From positions 1 to 38,557 of IMG/VR virus record IMGVR_UViG_3300032157_000371: DNA of 38,557 nucleotides. The stretch is one strand, 5' to 3'. Below the pieces are notes generated by a model, which worked only from the letters and a program-made list of their open reading frames with translations, did no database searches and was not told the DNA's origin. Within the stretch, counting starts at the first letter, position 1. Each line of letters starts with the position of its first letter. The stretch comes from a virus. Both the position numbers and the translations under genes were made by a program. Shown piece by piece: positions 15,156 to 24,638 of the stretch.

Positions 15156-18100
15156 GTGGCTGACGAAAGAATTGTACTATCCTACGACCCCGCGGAAGCG
15201 GTGGCTGCCGCCAATAAGGCTAATAAGGCGATCGAGGCCAACGAGAAGACGGCGGAACGGGCCGGGGCGGCGATTGGGAAATCGACGGAAGCACAAATTA
15301 CGTCGATCGTTTCGATTACTGATCGTAGCCAGAAAGAAATCAATCGGATCGTCCAGCAGGCCGAGCGAAAAGCCGCCTTCGCCGGAGCCAGCTCGAGCGA
15401 GCGGTTACAGATAGAGAGAAAGCTCCAGTTGAGCCGGGTCGCCGGCGATCCGAACGCGATCAACAGGATGACCGCCGCGTACGATAAGCTCGCGCTTGCG
15501 CAGGACAAGGTCACCGCCGGCGGATCCAAGTTGGCGGAGTTTCTGCGCAACCCGATGCAGGCTGCCGGAGATGCCGTCGATAGTATCGCCGCAAGCCTCG
15601 GCCGGGTCGGGGCGATCGCTTTAGGCGTCGGCGCCGGCTTGACTGTTGTGGCGAAGGCCTCCTTCGACCTGGTGGCCAGCCAGGGGCGGGCGGCGGAAGC
15701 CGTCACTAATTTCGCTGATACGGTAGGGATCAGTGCCACGGAAGCGTACAAGCTTGATATCCAGGCGAAGCTGGTAGGTTCATCCCTCGAAGGCCTGACC
15801 GCTGGCTACAAGAAGCTCTCGCAGGGCATCGCCGAGGGAACCGAAGAAGGCAAGAAGAGCGCTGAGGCGCTCGAAAAGAACGGTGTCCGGATCTTCGAGC
15901 TCAGTGGCCAGGTCCGCCCATTCGGCGATTTGTTTGGGGATATAGCAAAGAAGATTCAGTCAATCAAAGAACCGTCAGAGCGAGCGGCCAAAGCCGTTGA
16001 AATTTTCGGGAAAAGTGGCGTTGCGTTAATGCCCTTACTCCTGCAGTTTGATGAAACCGCAGAACGGGCGAAAAGAGCGTCGGGTGGAGTAAACGACACC
16101 TTATTGAAGACCCTTGCCGATACCGATGACGCGATCGGCGAAATCGAGGCGAGCTGGAAGTCTCTGAAGTTGCAGCTCGCCGGCGGTATCGTCGCGACCA
16201 TTAAATTCGTTCAGAGCATTAACAAGGGGCCGTTAGACTACATCGATCCAGGCATAGGGTCACTCTCCGAGGACGCTGCGAGACAACGACAGGCCAGGCT
16301 CAATGAAACAAATCGGGGTTTGGTGGCAGCCGAGGGCGCCGCGCTGATTGCGAAATTCAAGAAACAGCAAGGTGAAACGGACGCGGGCCTAAAAGAGCGA
16401 CTTGCCGACGTTACCGAACAGCGCAAGGCGGCCGAGCAATTCGGGAGCGGAATGGGCGCCGCTGAAGTGCAGAAGAGGATCGATCTAGCCAAGAAATTGA
16501 GAGCTGAAGAGGCCTCGCTCACTGCCCAGATCAAGGCGCGCGCGGAAGCAGAACAGAAGGCCGAGCAGGCGCGGCGCGATCGTGAAAAGGGTATCGAGAA
16601 AGCACGCGAAATCATGGCGCAACGAGCCGCCGGCGGGTTCAAAGTCGACGTGATAAAGGACCTGGAAGCGAAGCCGGTAAACGAACTCTACGAAAAGCAG
16701 TTCCGCGCCGCTCAGAAACTGTCAGAAGAGACCGTTGAGATGGAGCTGGCGAACCTTCGCGAGCAGCTCTCCCAGGAGGAGATCTTCGCGCAGGCCAGCC
16801 GGGACAAACAACTGGCGCAGGCGGAAGGCTACAACGCCAAAACGGTGGAGCAAAAGATTGCGGTGGAGGATAAGAAGGCCGCGATCGAGAAGGAATACCT
16901 TCTCAAGAACTTCGAATTAAAGGCGCGGCTGTTGCAGGCGGAGCAGGAGATCGAACTCGCGAAGGCGGCAGAGAATGCCGAGCTCCGCGCGGCGATCAAT
17001 CAGAAGTATGCGCTGGCCGGCCGGGAGTTGACACTGAAGACCGAGGCGGCGATCGCCGCGGCGGGGGATACGGCTGCGATTAAGTCCGGCCAGATCATCC
17101 AGGACCAGCTGCAGAGGAATTTCGACAGCATCAAGCATGCGGCGGAGGGGCTTTTTGACACATTGTTCCTGCGAACAAAGTCATGGGGCGACCTACTGAA
17201 GAATGCCGTCCTACTGCCGGCCCTCACTTACTTGAAACAGATCGCTAGCACGGCTGTGGCCAGCGCCCTCACCGGAACTAGCGGTGGAGGTAGCGGGTCC
17301 GCGAGCGGCATCGGCGGCCTGCTCGGCGGGCTACTGGCCGGCGGAGGGATTGCGCGGGCGGGCGCGCCAGGTGGAACTCCTGGCTTTGCTGGACCAGTTG
17401 GTGGATTGAGCGGAATGCTCGGCGGCGGCGCGGGCGGCGGTACGGCCGGCGGTCTTGACGCTTTGGGCCTGCTCACGCAGCTAGGCCAGATCGGCGCCAC
17501 GAACAAACTGTTCGCGGAAGGCATCTATGGAGCCAAGGGCGGCGCGCTGCTTCTGGGCGGCGGTCTGCTGGCTACGGACGGCCTCCGGAGAGGCGGGGTA
17601 GGCGGGATGTTTGAGACGGCCGCCGGCGGAGCGCTGATCGGCGCGAAGTTCGGCGGACCCTGGGGCGCGTTAATTGGCGGCGCGATCGGACTCGGTGCCG
17701 GGGCGCTGCGGATGATGATAAAGGGCGCCACGGAAAAAGCGCGGGACCAGATCAAAGAGGTCTATGGCATCGACGTCAAAGAGAAGGGCATTCTCAATCA
17801 GATCGTAAAGACGGCGAAGGAAAGCTTTGGCGGAGATATCGGTACCGCGATCCGGTCGCCTCAAATCAGGGAACTGATCGAGCTTTACGCTATGTCCACC
17901 GGCCAGGGCTTCGGCGTCCAGGCGAAGGTTCGGTCGGTCAGTCTCGCTCAGAGCAACTTTGGGCTGCTCCAAAACGCCACGTTTGAAAACGGCAGGGCGA
18001 TTGCATTTGCCGGCATCGGCTCGAGCACGCCGTCACTCACCATTCCAGGTAACCCCGGGGGCGTTGGCTATGCCACGAATTACGTAGGCCAGGGTCAGAT

Positions 18101-18281
18101 GACGAACATCATCAAACTGGACGGACCGGCGACGACCAAACTGCTGAGGGGCGAAGCGGAAGTAGTGATCGACACGCAGCCGCGACGAGTGCAGGATGCC
18201 ACCGCTGTAGCCCAAAAAGGGAACTACGGCCGGCGGGAGTTGGTCGCCCAGCAGAACGGCAAAGGGGAGATTCTGAAGTAA
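15156..18281 (+). CDS. Tail tape measure protein
   Basis: 1041 residues, the usual tape-measure design. The N-terminal 30-130 and 440-660 regions are helical and charged. A hydrophobic segment lies at about 151-167 (VGAIALGVGAGLTVVAKAS). Another region (about 705-860) is Gly/Ala-rich with hydrophobic patches (GGLLGGLLAGGG and GGPWGALIGGAIGLG), probably membrane-inserting during DNA ejection. It starts at GTG just after the previous stop (TAAGTG). Its length sets tail length, roughly 150 nm by the usual 1.5 angstrom per residue rule. Confidence 0.9.
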   Translation: MADERIVLSYDPAEAVAAANKANKAIEANEKTAERAGAAIGKSTEAQITSIVSITDRSQKEINRIVQQAERKAAFAGASSSERLQIERKLQLSRVAGDPNAINRMTAAYDKLALAQDKVTAGGSKLAEFLRNPMQAAGDAVDSIAASLGRVGAIALGVGAGLTVVAKASFDLVASQGRAAEAVTNFADTVGISATEAYKLDIQAKLVGSSLEGLTAGYKKLSQGIAEGTEEGKKSAEALEKNGVRIFELSGQVRPFGDLFGDIAKKIQSIKEPSERAAKAVEIFGKSGVALMPLLLQFDETAERAKRASGGVNDTLLKTLADTDDAIGEIEASWKSLKLQLAGGIVATIKFVQSINKGPLDYIDPGIGSLSEDAARQRQARLNETNRGLVAAEGAALIAKFKKQQGETDAGLKERLADVTEQRKAAEQFGSGMGAAEVQKRIDLAKKLRAEEASLTAQIKARAEAEQKAEQARRDREKGIEKAREIMAQRAAGGFKVDVIKDLEAKPVNELYEKQFRAAQKLSEETVEMELANLREQLSQEEIFAQASRDKQLAQAEGYNAKTVEQKIAVEDKKAAIEKEYLLKNFELKARLLQAEQEIELAKAAENAELRAAINQKYALAGRELTLKTEAAIAAAGDTAAIKSGQIIQDQLQRNFDSIKHAAEGLFDTLFLRTKSWGDLLKNAVLLPALTYLKQIASTAVASALTGTSGGGSGSASGIGGLLGGLLAGGGIARAGAPGGTPGFAGPVGGLSGMLGGGAGGGTAGGLDALGLLTQLGQIGATNKLFAEGIYGAKGGALLLGGGLLATDGLRRGGVGGMFETAAGGALIGAKFGGPWGALIGGAIGLGAGALRMMIKGATEKARDQIKEVYGIDVKEKGILNQIVKTAKESFGGDIGTAIRSPQIRELIELYAMSTGQGFGVQAKVRSVSLAQSNFGLLQNATFENGRAIAFAGIGSSTPSLTIPGNPGGVGYATNYVGQGQMTNIIKLDGPATTKLLRGEAEVVIDTQPRRVQDATAVAQKGNYGRRELVAQQNGKGEILK

Positions 18282-18282
18282 C

Positions 18283-18786
18283 ATGCCGGGAAACGTTCCC
18301 GCGGCCACGCTGGAAGGCCTGGTGGTCCTCCCGCTCACACTGTCCACGGCTTTTACTCAATCCCGCGAACTCGCGATTCTTACAAACGAATACCCGGACG
18401 GCAGCACGCAGCGCCGGATCCTGATAAGCAACGGCGGCGATCGGGAAGAGATCCTGGCGCGGCTTCACTGGAAACTCTCAAAGCGGTTGACGGCCGACGA
18501 TCTTGTCGCGCTGCGCAACTTTTACGACGCCCGCGGCGGAGCGGCCGAAGCCTTCATCTTCTATGACCCTTACGGTGGAGTTGGGATCGGGAACCACGAC
18601 CCCACTGGCGTTGACCCGGATGGGCGGTACATCGTCCACTTCCTTGGTGAGTGGAAACAGGAAATGGACGTTGCACGATCGAACGTCTCGCTCGAAATGA
18701 TCGAACTGGCATTGGCGGCTGGAAGTGGAACGCTGGATTTCACTGATGCGGATGAGTCCGGAAACTTGATGGTCTTGGGGCTATAA
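18283..18786 (+). CDS. Minor tail protein, gpM/DUF2460-like
   Basis: 167 residues. ADDLVALRNFYDARGGAAEA followed by FIFYDP is the core of gpM/DUF2460-type minor tail proteins, which join the tape measure to the tip. It starts one base after the tape-measure stop. A related segment occurs at the N-terminus of the 1477-residue gene downstream, so there may be two copies of this module. Confidence 0.65.
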   Translation: MPGNVPAATLEGLVVLPLTLSTAFTQSRELAILTNEYPDGSTQRRILISNGGDREEILARLHWKLSKRLTADDLVALRNFYDARGGAAEAFIFYDPYGGVGIGNHDPTGVDPDGRYIVHFLGEWKQEMDVARSNVSLEMIELALAAGSGTLDFTDADESGNLMVLGL

Positions 18787-18787
18787 A

Positions 18788-19603
18788 ATGGCAGATAATT
18801 TCGATGTAGTCACATCGTCCGGCACGCGGACTATGCGCACAACCGACACGGGCGGGGTGCACAAGGCGCACGTCGTTGTCGAGTCTATGCCGGCGGACCC
18901 ACTCGGAGCCAACGCAGACGCAGCGGTTTCGACCGATGCCGTTGGCTCTATCAACGCCCACCTTCGCGGCGTCGTTAAGATCCAGAATGAGCGCACGCCC
19001 GCCTCTCTTGGCCAGAAAGCAATGGCCGCCTCGCTCGCGGTTGTTGTAGCGTCCGATCAGTCGGCGATCGCCGTATCCGACGGCGCCGGATCACTCACGG
19101 TCGACGGCACAGTGACCGCCGCGGCCTCCGAGAACCATATCGGCGAAGTCGGCGGGAAACTCGTTATCGTTTCAGCGATCCCCGTCGTTTCCATTTCGCC
19201 CGCATACGCGTCCGGCGATGCTGTCGGAGCGGTTCTAAGTTTCGCCTCTGCTGTGCGCGTTTCAGCCGGCTCCGGAGTGATCGAATCCGTAACGATCACG
19301 GACCTCGCCAAGCAATCCGCAAACCTCGACTTGTTTCTTTTCGACACAAACCCCAGCGTCCCGCCGACGGATAACGATCCCGCGGACATTGCCGACGCTG
19401 ACTTGGTGACGTGCGTCGGTGTAATTCCGGTCACCGGACACCATACGGCGAATGACAACGGCGTTTCTTGCGCGCGGGCGATTGGGCTGGGCTTCAAGCT
19501 GGCCAGCGGTACGACGCTTTACGGAATGCTCGTGAGCCGTGGAACGCCTACGTATTCCGGCGTTTCGGATCTTACTGTTCGGTTGGCTGTGAGGCAGAAC
19601 TGA
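18788..19603 (+). CDS. Phage structural/fibre-like protein
   Basis: 271 residues. LGQKAMAASLAVVVASDQSA is a unit often repeated in phage surface proteins. The rest is beta-rich and Ala/Ser/Thr/Val-rich with few charged residues, as in fibres. It lies between the minor tail and the tail-tip gene. Its 3' end is overlapped by an antisense ORF. No enzyme motif is seen. Confidence 0.6.
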   Translation: MADNFDVVTSSGTRTMRTTDTGGVHKAHVVVESMPADPLGANADAAVSTDAVGSINAHLRGVVKIQNERTPASLGQKAMAASLAVVVASDQSAIAVSDGAGSLTVDGTVTAAASENHIGEVGGKLVIVSAIPVVSISPAYASGDAVGAVLSFASAVRVSAGSGVIESVTITDLAKQSANLDLFLFDTNPSVPPTDNDPADIADADLVTCVGVIPVTGHHTANDNGVSCARAIGLGFKLASGTTLYGMLVSRGTPTYSGVSDLTVRLAVRQN

Positions 19604-19790
19604 CCCCAAGCTGCGATGCTTTCTTGCCGTTTAGCAGACGTAAAACAGAAGCCAATCCATTTGTTGGCGTGGGTGAGATAACCACATCCAAGAGAGCCTG
19701 ATCCTTGACCTGCATTGCCCGCGTCCAGAAGTGAACTCGATCTTCGTGGGGCAGTGATTGAATAGCCGCGAAGATTTCATCTACGGTCAT
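19572..19790 (-). CDS. Small minus-strand ORF within the tail module
   Basis: 72 residues from the ATG at 19790 (a GTG one codon earlier is also open). The start MTVDEIFAAIQSLPHEDRVH resembles the N-terminus of many small antitoxin-like and hypothetical proteins. It fills the only gap (203 bases) in the tail module and reads against all its neighbours, which suggests a later insertion. The ribosome site is weak (GGAG only two bases away), so it may not be expressed. Confidence 0.4.
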   Translation of the reverse strand: MTVDEIFAAIQSLPHEDRVHFWTRAMQVKDQALLDVVISPTPTNGLASVLRLLNGKKASQLGVSSASQPTEQ

Positions 19791-19806
19791 CACTCCAGTC
19801 TAACCG

Positions 19807-22800
19807 ATGCCAACCATAGGCAACATAACGGTTCCCGAACCGGCAATCAGCGCCACGCCTTGGCCTGTTGAGCCAGAATACCCGAGCGGCCGCGCCCACA
19901 CGCCGCAAGTTGTCGTCCATCGGATGGGACCGAATTCCGCTAACGGAAAAGTTTCCCAGCGGTACCTTCTCGGCAGCGGTGCGAAGCAGTTCACCGTTCG
20001 GCGAACGAATCTGACGTTCCTCAAACGCCAGGATCTTCTCGACTTTTGGATTGAGAATCGCGGCGCGGAGGGTTCGTTTTCCTACGACGCCCCGAACGAA
20101 GACGGCACAACGACGGAATACCTCGTCCGCTTCAAGGACCCGGAGCTGACGCTCGAGCATCTTTACGGCTCGATTTCGTCGGTTGGAATTGAATTGGTGG
20201 AGGTCCCGACCGCCAATCCAGAGTATGCCATCACCGATACGCTCCTCCGCTTCCCAACTGACGGGCTGGAAGACGCTCTGGCGGCGCAGGTCCAGGAAAT
20301 CATCCCGCTCATCCGCATCGAAGCGACGGACGCGGAATACCCGGTGATCTATCTGTCGGACCGGCGCTGCATCGTCGGCGAGCAGCAGTACGAGCCCCGT
20401 CTACTGGATTGGGCCGGCATCGAGCAGTCGATGGACGGCGCGAGCGACCAGGCGTCTTTCACGCTGGGAAACGCCGACAAGGTCTTCACGGAGCTCGTAA
20501 ACGAAGTCGATCTCTTCCGCGCCGACATCCAGTTCAGCCTGTACCATGTCGGCTCCGGGTTCAAGCTCGATCTCTGGCGCGGCGATGTGACGGATTGGAA
20601 GGCAGGCGCCGCCTCGGACACGATCAGCATTTCCGCGTCCGATGGCTTCTATGAACTGAATCAGTCCTATCCGCGCCGCAAGATCAGCCGGACGTGCTGG
20701 AAGAAATACAACGATGCCGCGAATGGCTGCCCATGGGAGGACGAAAGCAACACGACCCACACAAGCCGGACTCTGCCCAAATCTGACGGCTCGACGCGCC
20801 TGTACGAATTCACGCCGGACGCTTCGAAATGCGACAAGTCTTTTGATGGCCCGAACGGCTGCCTGGCGCATGAAATGGAAAGCCGGTTTGGTGGCATCAT
20901 CGCCTATCCGCAGAATGTCCGGACGAAGGACAATGGCACGGGTGTCTGGGGAATTGGCCGTTCAATGCTCACCAGCACGTCGCTGATTGCAGATTCCATC
21001 TACGGGGAAGTCATTCCGGAGATTTACTGCGACGTTCAGAACCCGGATTCTTCTATCGGATTCCCCGTGAACTGCAAGATCGCCGCCGGCCGGGATGAAG
21101 GCGACTTCTATTCCGCGCTCGGTATCGTCGGCGAGGGTCCGATCGTCGAGTACGCGGCGCCGCGGTTCACCACTCTCGGCACGTCCCCGCCCTACAACCC
21201 GCACAAGTTGGACGGCCAGGATCACCACGGATTCATCGCGAAGCAGCCGAACAACTACGGCCTCCGCGCCGGCGACATTACCGGCGAGCTTGGCACCTAC
21301 GGCCGCGATCCCGTTCCAGCCGGCTCGAAAAACAATTTCTCGTTGGGTGAGGGCGGCGCGGGTATCCAGCGTTACGGCCCGGAGCGCGCGGCCGGAACGG
21401 CGTTTATTGAAATTCGCCGAACCGATGAGAAGGGACTGCAGCTCTCGCGGCTGGAAGAGCACTCCATGCAGACCGCCATCCGGAAAGGCCTGGCCGTTTG
21501 GACCTGGTCAGACGGTGTGCGTTCGGAAACAGTGGAAGTCAGCACAAATCCAATCTGGATCGCCGTTAACGTGGTGCTGCGCGCCCGCGGGCTATTTGGC
21601 GCGACGGCGGAGGAACAGGAAGCCGTCTTTGACGTGGATGCGGCGGAGCTCGCCGCCGGCGTGTGCGATGAGACCGTCACAAAAATGATCGGTACCGGCA
21701 CAGAGACGCAGTTCACCTTTACCGGGATTCTGGGCGAGGCGAAACCGACGCGCGATTGGCTTCAGGAGATCCTGAACAACTGCCTGGGCTACTACACGTT
21801 CGCCTTCGACAAGATCAAGTTCGGAATCCGCTTCCACTCCGGCGCCGCGGAGCAGTTCAGCGACGGAAATATCATCTGGGGCTCGCTCGAGTATGAGCCG
21901 CTGAAACCGTCGTTCTGGCACATCACCGGGCAGTTTGCGGACGAGGAATACGCCTACGTTTCGAATTCGGTGGAGATCTACGACGAGACGTACGGCGAAC
22001 AGGTGGGCGGCGTTCCAATGCGATCGCAGATGAACTTCGCCGGGGCCTCGTCGAAGTCCCAGGTAGCGCGGCTCATCACAACCCGGTTGCGGGAGGAGAC
22101 GGGAGGCTGGCGGCCCGAAGTTCAGAAGGTCGCTCGCCGCGGCCGTTTCAAGACAACGCTCCTCGGTCTATCCGTTGAGCCTGGGACCGTTTGCCGTATC
22201 GACCATGAGGACATGCCGAATTACCCGGCGACGGCGGAAGGCTCTCCGGATCCAGAGGAAGCGCGGTCGAATCACATACAACTCCGCGTCGGCCGGTGGA
22301 GGCTGAACAAAGACTATTCCATCGACGTCGAATGGCGCTCTCTTCACAACGAGATTTATGAGCTCGTCAGCGGGCCGAAGCCTTCCGATGTGGCGCTCAT
22401 TCCGCTACCGATCGAGGAGACCTTCGCGCCGGCGAACTGGCAGTTCCACGCGCACACGAATCGCGACGGGCTGCTGCGGCTGAACAATATCTCCGTCCGG
22501 ACCAATAAGGAAACCGTTCACCGCGGCACGTTCGAGGTTTACCACGCGAACGAAGCGACGAATGCTTATGGCACGCTCGTCGGGAGTATCAGTGACTCCG
22601 ACACCGAGTTCCCCATGTCAGGCCATCCGCCGATTGACGGCCGCTGGCTACAGATCGACCGGGAATTAATGTACGTGGAGGTATTCGAGCCTGGCGCTAC
22701 GGAGCTGGACTTCGGCACGGTAACCGTTCGGCGAGGTCAGCTCGGAACGACGGCCGTTGCACACACCCGGGTAGAATGCACGGTGCTTTACAAAGACTCT

Positions 22801-24240
22801 GCGAATCCCTGCCATTTAAGGGTGGAGCCTGGCCTGGATTTGCGGCCGGGAACAAACATCGTCGTAAACGATGGCGGCGGACCTCCATACGACCAGCAGC
22901 CGATCGCCAGTTACGACCATGTCACCGGGGATCTATTTACCACGCTTCCCCTCGAGACGGCGGACGTTGGCGACGACATGTATGCGGACGTGCGGCTATG
23001 GCTGGTGGACGTTCTCCGCGAGGAAGTTCCGTTCCAGCCGCGATTCTTTTCCAGTCCGAACCGCGCCAAGTGGGAGCACGTCATTGAGATGAAGAACGCC
23101 GGCGTCGTTCTGATCCGCGGACGGCTTCTGAACACGCGCGGCATCCGCTCGGACTACGTGACTGTGGTACCGGTGGGCGGGGATGAGATGGCGCCGGCGG
23201 CCGACGGCGAGCACGCTTCGCCCTGGCCGCATCGCATCCGGACGCTGGGCGGCCATGCATTCCAATTCCCGTTCCGTGATCTCCCCATCAGCACAACAGA
23301 GAACGCATTCCAGACCGTGCGAGCGGCCGAGCCGCAACCGTTCGAAGTTGCCTATGCCGAAGTAACCGGCGGCGTCTCGAACGCGATCGGCGCGCCGCCA
23401 GGCGTATCGGCCATCGTCCCGACGGAACTGCGCTCCTCCGGTACCATCACGCTCGGGGGCTCGATCGACGAAGATTCGCAGATCGAAGTCCGGATCGAAG
23501 GCGGGAATGAGCTGCAGCTCGCCGTCTGGGTAGCGCGCGACTGGCCGGACGTGGACACTCTCGACGAAGCCGCCCAATCGCTGACAGACTGGCTGAACGG
23601 TGGGGAGCAGTTCGAAGCGTACTATTCCGCCGAGGCCTCCGGCGCCGTCGTCTCGATCACGGCGAAGATCGGTATCGGCGGGGAGATCGTCACGGACGTG
23701 GCTGGCTCGGTGACGGCGACGCCGGACGGCATCAACAGTTCGCTCGGAATAATGAGCGGCCGGAAGTACGCCGTGGCCTACCGCGGCAGCGGGTTCCTGT
23801 CAGCTCTCTCCCCTATTTCGAATTCGACGGGCCCAACAGGATCAGCCGATCGAGTCGAGATCAAGGACATTCCGGTTTCCGGAGACGAACGGGTAACGGA
23901 AATCTGGCTATATGCCACGCCGGACGGCCGGGACGAGCCTTTCTACCGGATTGCTGAAATCAGCAACGGCCAGATAGCGGCCGTGGATTTGGTGAATGAA
24001 GCAGATCTCGCCGCCCTGCCGAAATACACCGGTGCGATCCAGCCGGCGATGGATGGACCGATCCTGGTCACGCTCAAGAAAAACAGCGATCCATGGTGCC
24101 ATCTTTTTATTCCATCGTCGGCAGCACGGTCGAACGAGGTTCACGGTTTCGCCCTCGATCCAATCCCGGAAGGAACTGCCATCACTGTCGACGTCGACAA
24201 CGGTGCCGAAGAACTTGATTTGACGGTACATGCCCGGTGA
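19807..24240 (+). CDS. Fused tail-tip/hub protein (gpM-, gpL- and gpJ-like parts)
   Basis: 1477 residues. Residues 20-135 look gpM-like (LLDFWIENRGAEGSFSYD). Residues 165-370 resemble gpL/DUF2163: IYLSDRRCIVGEQQYEPRLL, SFTLGNADKVFTELV, then four cysteines C297-x10-C308-x33-C342-x9-C352, spaced like the gpL iron-sulfur site. Residues 500-860 resemble the tip hub. The rest is beta-rich (REEVPFQPRFFSSPNRAKWE; GVSAIVPTELRSSGTITLGG) and may be fibronectin-like or fibre domains. A separate gpI/gpK (NlpC) region was not seen. This would make the central hub and fibre in one chain. Confidence 0.75.
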   Translation: MPTIGNITVPEPAISATPWPVEPEYPSGRAHTPQVVVHRMGPNSANGKVSQRYLLGSGAKQFTVRRTNLTFLKRQDLLDFWIENRGAEGSFSYDAPNEDGTTTEYLVRFKDPELTLEHLYGSISSVGIELVEVPTANPEYAITDTLLRFPTDGLEDALAAQVQEIIPLIRIEATDAEYPVIYLSDRRCIVGEQQYEPRLLDWAGIEQSMDGASDQASFTLGNADKVFTELVNEVDLFRADIQFSLYHVGSGFKLDLWRGDVTDWKAGAASDTISISASDGFYELNQSYPRRKISRTCWKKYNDAANGCPWEDESNTTHTSRTLPKSDGSTRLYEFTPDASKCDKSFDGPNGCLAHEMESRFGGIIAYPQNVRTKDNGTGVWGIGRSMLTSTSLIADSIYGEVIPEIYCDVQNPDSSIGFPVNCKIAAGRDEGDFYSALGIVGEGPIVEYAAPRFTTLGTSPPYNPHKLDGQDHHGFIAKQPNNYGLRAGDITGELGTYGRDPVPAGSKNNFSLGEGGAGIQRYGPERAAGTAFIEIRRTDEKGLQLSRLEEHSMQTAIRKGLAVWTWSDGVRSETVEVSTNPIWIAVNVVLRARGLFGATAEEQEAVFDVDAAELAAGVCDETVTKMIGTGTETQFTFTGILGEAKPTRDWLQEILNNCLGYYTFAFDKIKFGIRFHSGAAEQFSDGNIIWGSLEYEPLKPSFWHITGQFADEEYAYVSNSVEIYDETYGEQVGGVPMRSQMNFAGASSKSQVARLITTRLREETGGWRPEVQKVARRGRFKTTLLGLSVEPGTVCRIDHEDMPNYPATAEGSPDPEEARSNHIQLRVGRWRLNKDYSIDVEWRSLHNEIYELVSGPKPSDVALIPLPIEETFAPANWQFHAHTNRDGLLRLNNISVRTNKETVHRGTFEVYHANEATNAYGTLVGSISDSDTEFPMSGHPPIDGRWLQIDRELMYVEVFEPGATELDFGTVTVRRGQLGTTAVAHTRVECTVLYKDSANPCHLRVEPGLDLRPGTNIVVNDGGGPPYDQQPIASYDHVTGDLFTTLPLETADVGDDMYADVRLWLVDVLREEVPFQPRFFSSPNRAKWEHVIEMKNAGVVLIRGRLLNTRGIRSDYVTVVPVGGDEMAPAADGEHASPWPHRIRTLGGHAFQFPFRDLPISTTENAFQTVRAAEPQPFEVAYAEVTGGVSNAIGAPPGVSAIVPTELRSSGTITLGGSIDEDSQIEVRIEGGNELQLAVWVARDWPDVDTLDEAAQSLTDWLNGGEQFEAYYSAEASGAVVSITAKIGIGGEIVTDVAGSVTATPDGINSSLGIMSGRKYAVAYRGSGFLSALSPISNSTGPTGSADRVEIKDIPVSGDERVTEIWLYATPDGRDEPFYRIAEISNGQIAAVDLVNEADLAALPKYTGAIQPAMDGPILVTLKKNSDPWCHLFIPSSAARSNEVHGFALDPIPEGTAITVDVDNGAEELDLTVHAR

Positions 24241-24638
24241 TCACCCGAAAACTCGTAGTCGTGCCGCCGGTTGGCGGTGGAAATTCCCAGCGGTATTTTC
24301 ACAGCCGGCTTCTGCTCAAGGACGCGACAGTCGGCAACGATATTGCCGACATGATCTCGGTATATGGCTCCGGGGTTGGGTACCGTCTCACCGGGATGCT
24401 TCACGAAGTAATCGTTTCCGATCTTACTATCCGCATTAAAAAGGCTGGAACGCCGATCATCACGTTCACCATCCCGTCAGCGACGGCCGTTGGCGTAAAC
24501 ATCGAAAGCACCGCATTCAATAGCGACCCGCAGCCGTTCACGGATGGCGAGCCGTTGACGTTCGACGTGACTGCAAGCGACGGAAGCATTTCCAGGACCG
24601 GTATCGCCTCATACATGTTGGAGTGGATCGAAAATTAA
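24237..24638 (+). CDS. Small structural protein after the tail tip
   Basis: 133 residues, GTGA-coupled to the tail-tip gene. Mostly beta-strand pattern (VIVSDLTIRIKKAGTPIITF, IPSATAVGVNIESTAF). It looks like a small virion surface or fibre-attachment domain. No family assigned. Confidence 0.55.
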   Translation: MITRKLVVVPPVGGGNSQRYFHSRLLLKDATVGNDIADMISVYGSGVGYRLTGMLHEVIVSDLTIRIKKAGTPIITFTIPSATAVGVNIESTAFNSDPQPFTDGEPLTFDVTASDGSISRTGIASYMLEWIEN

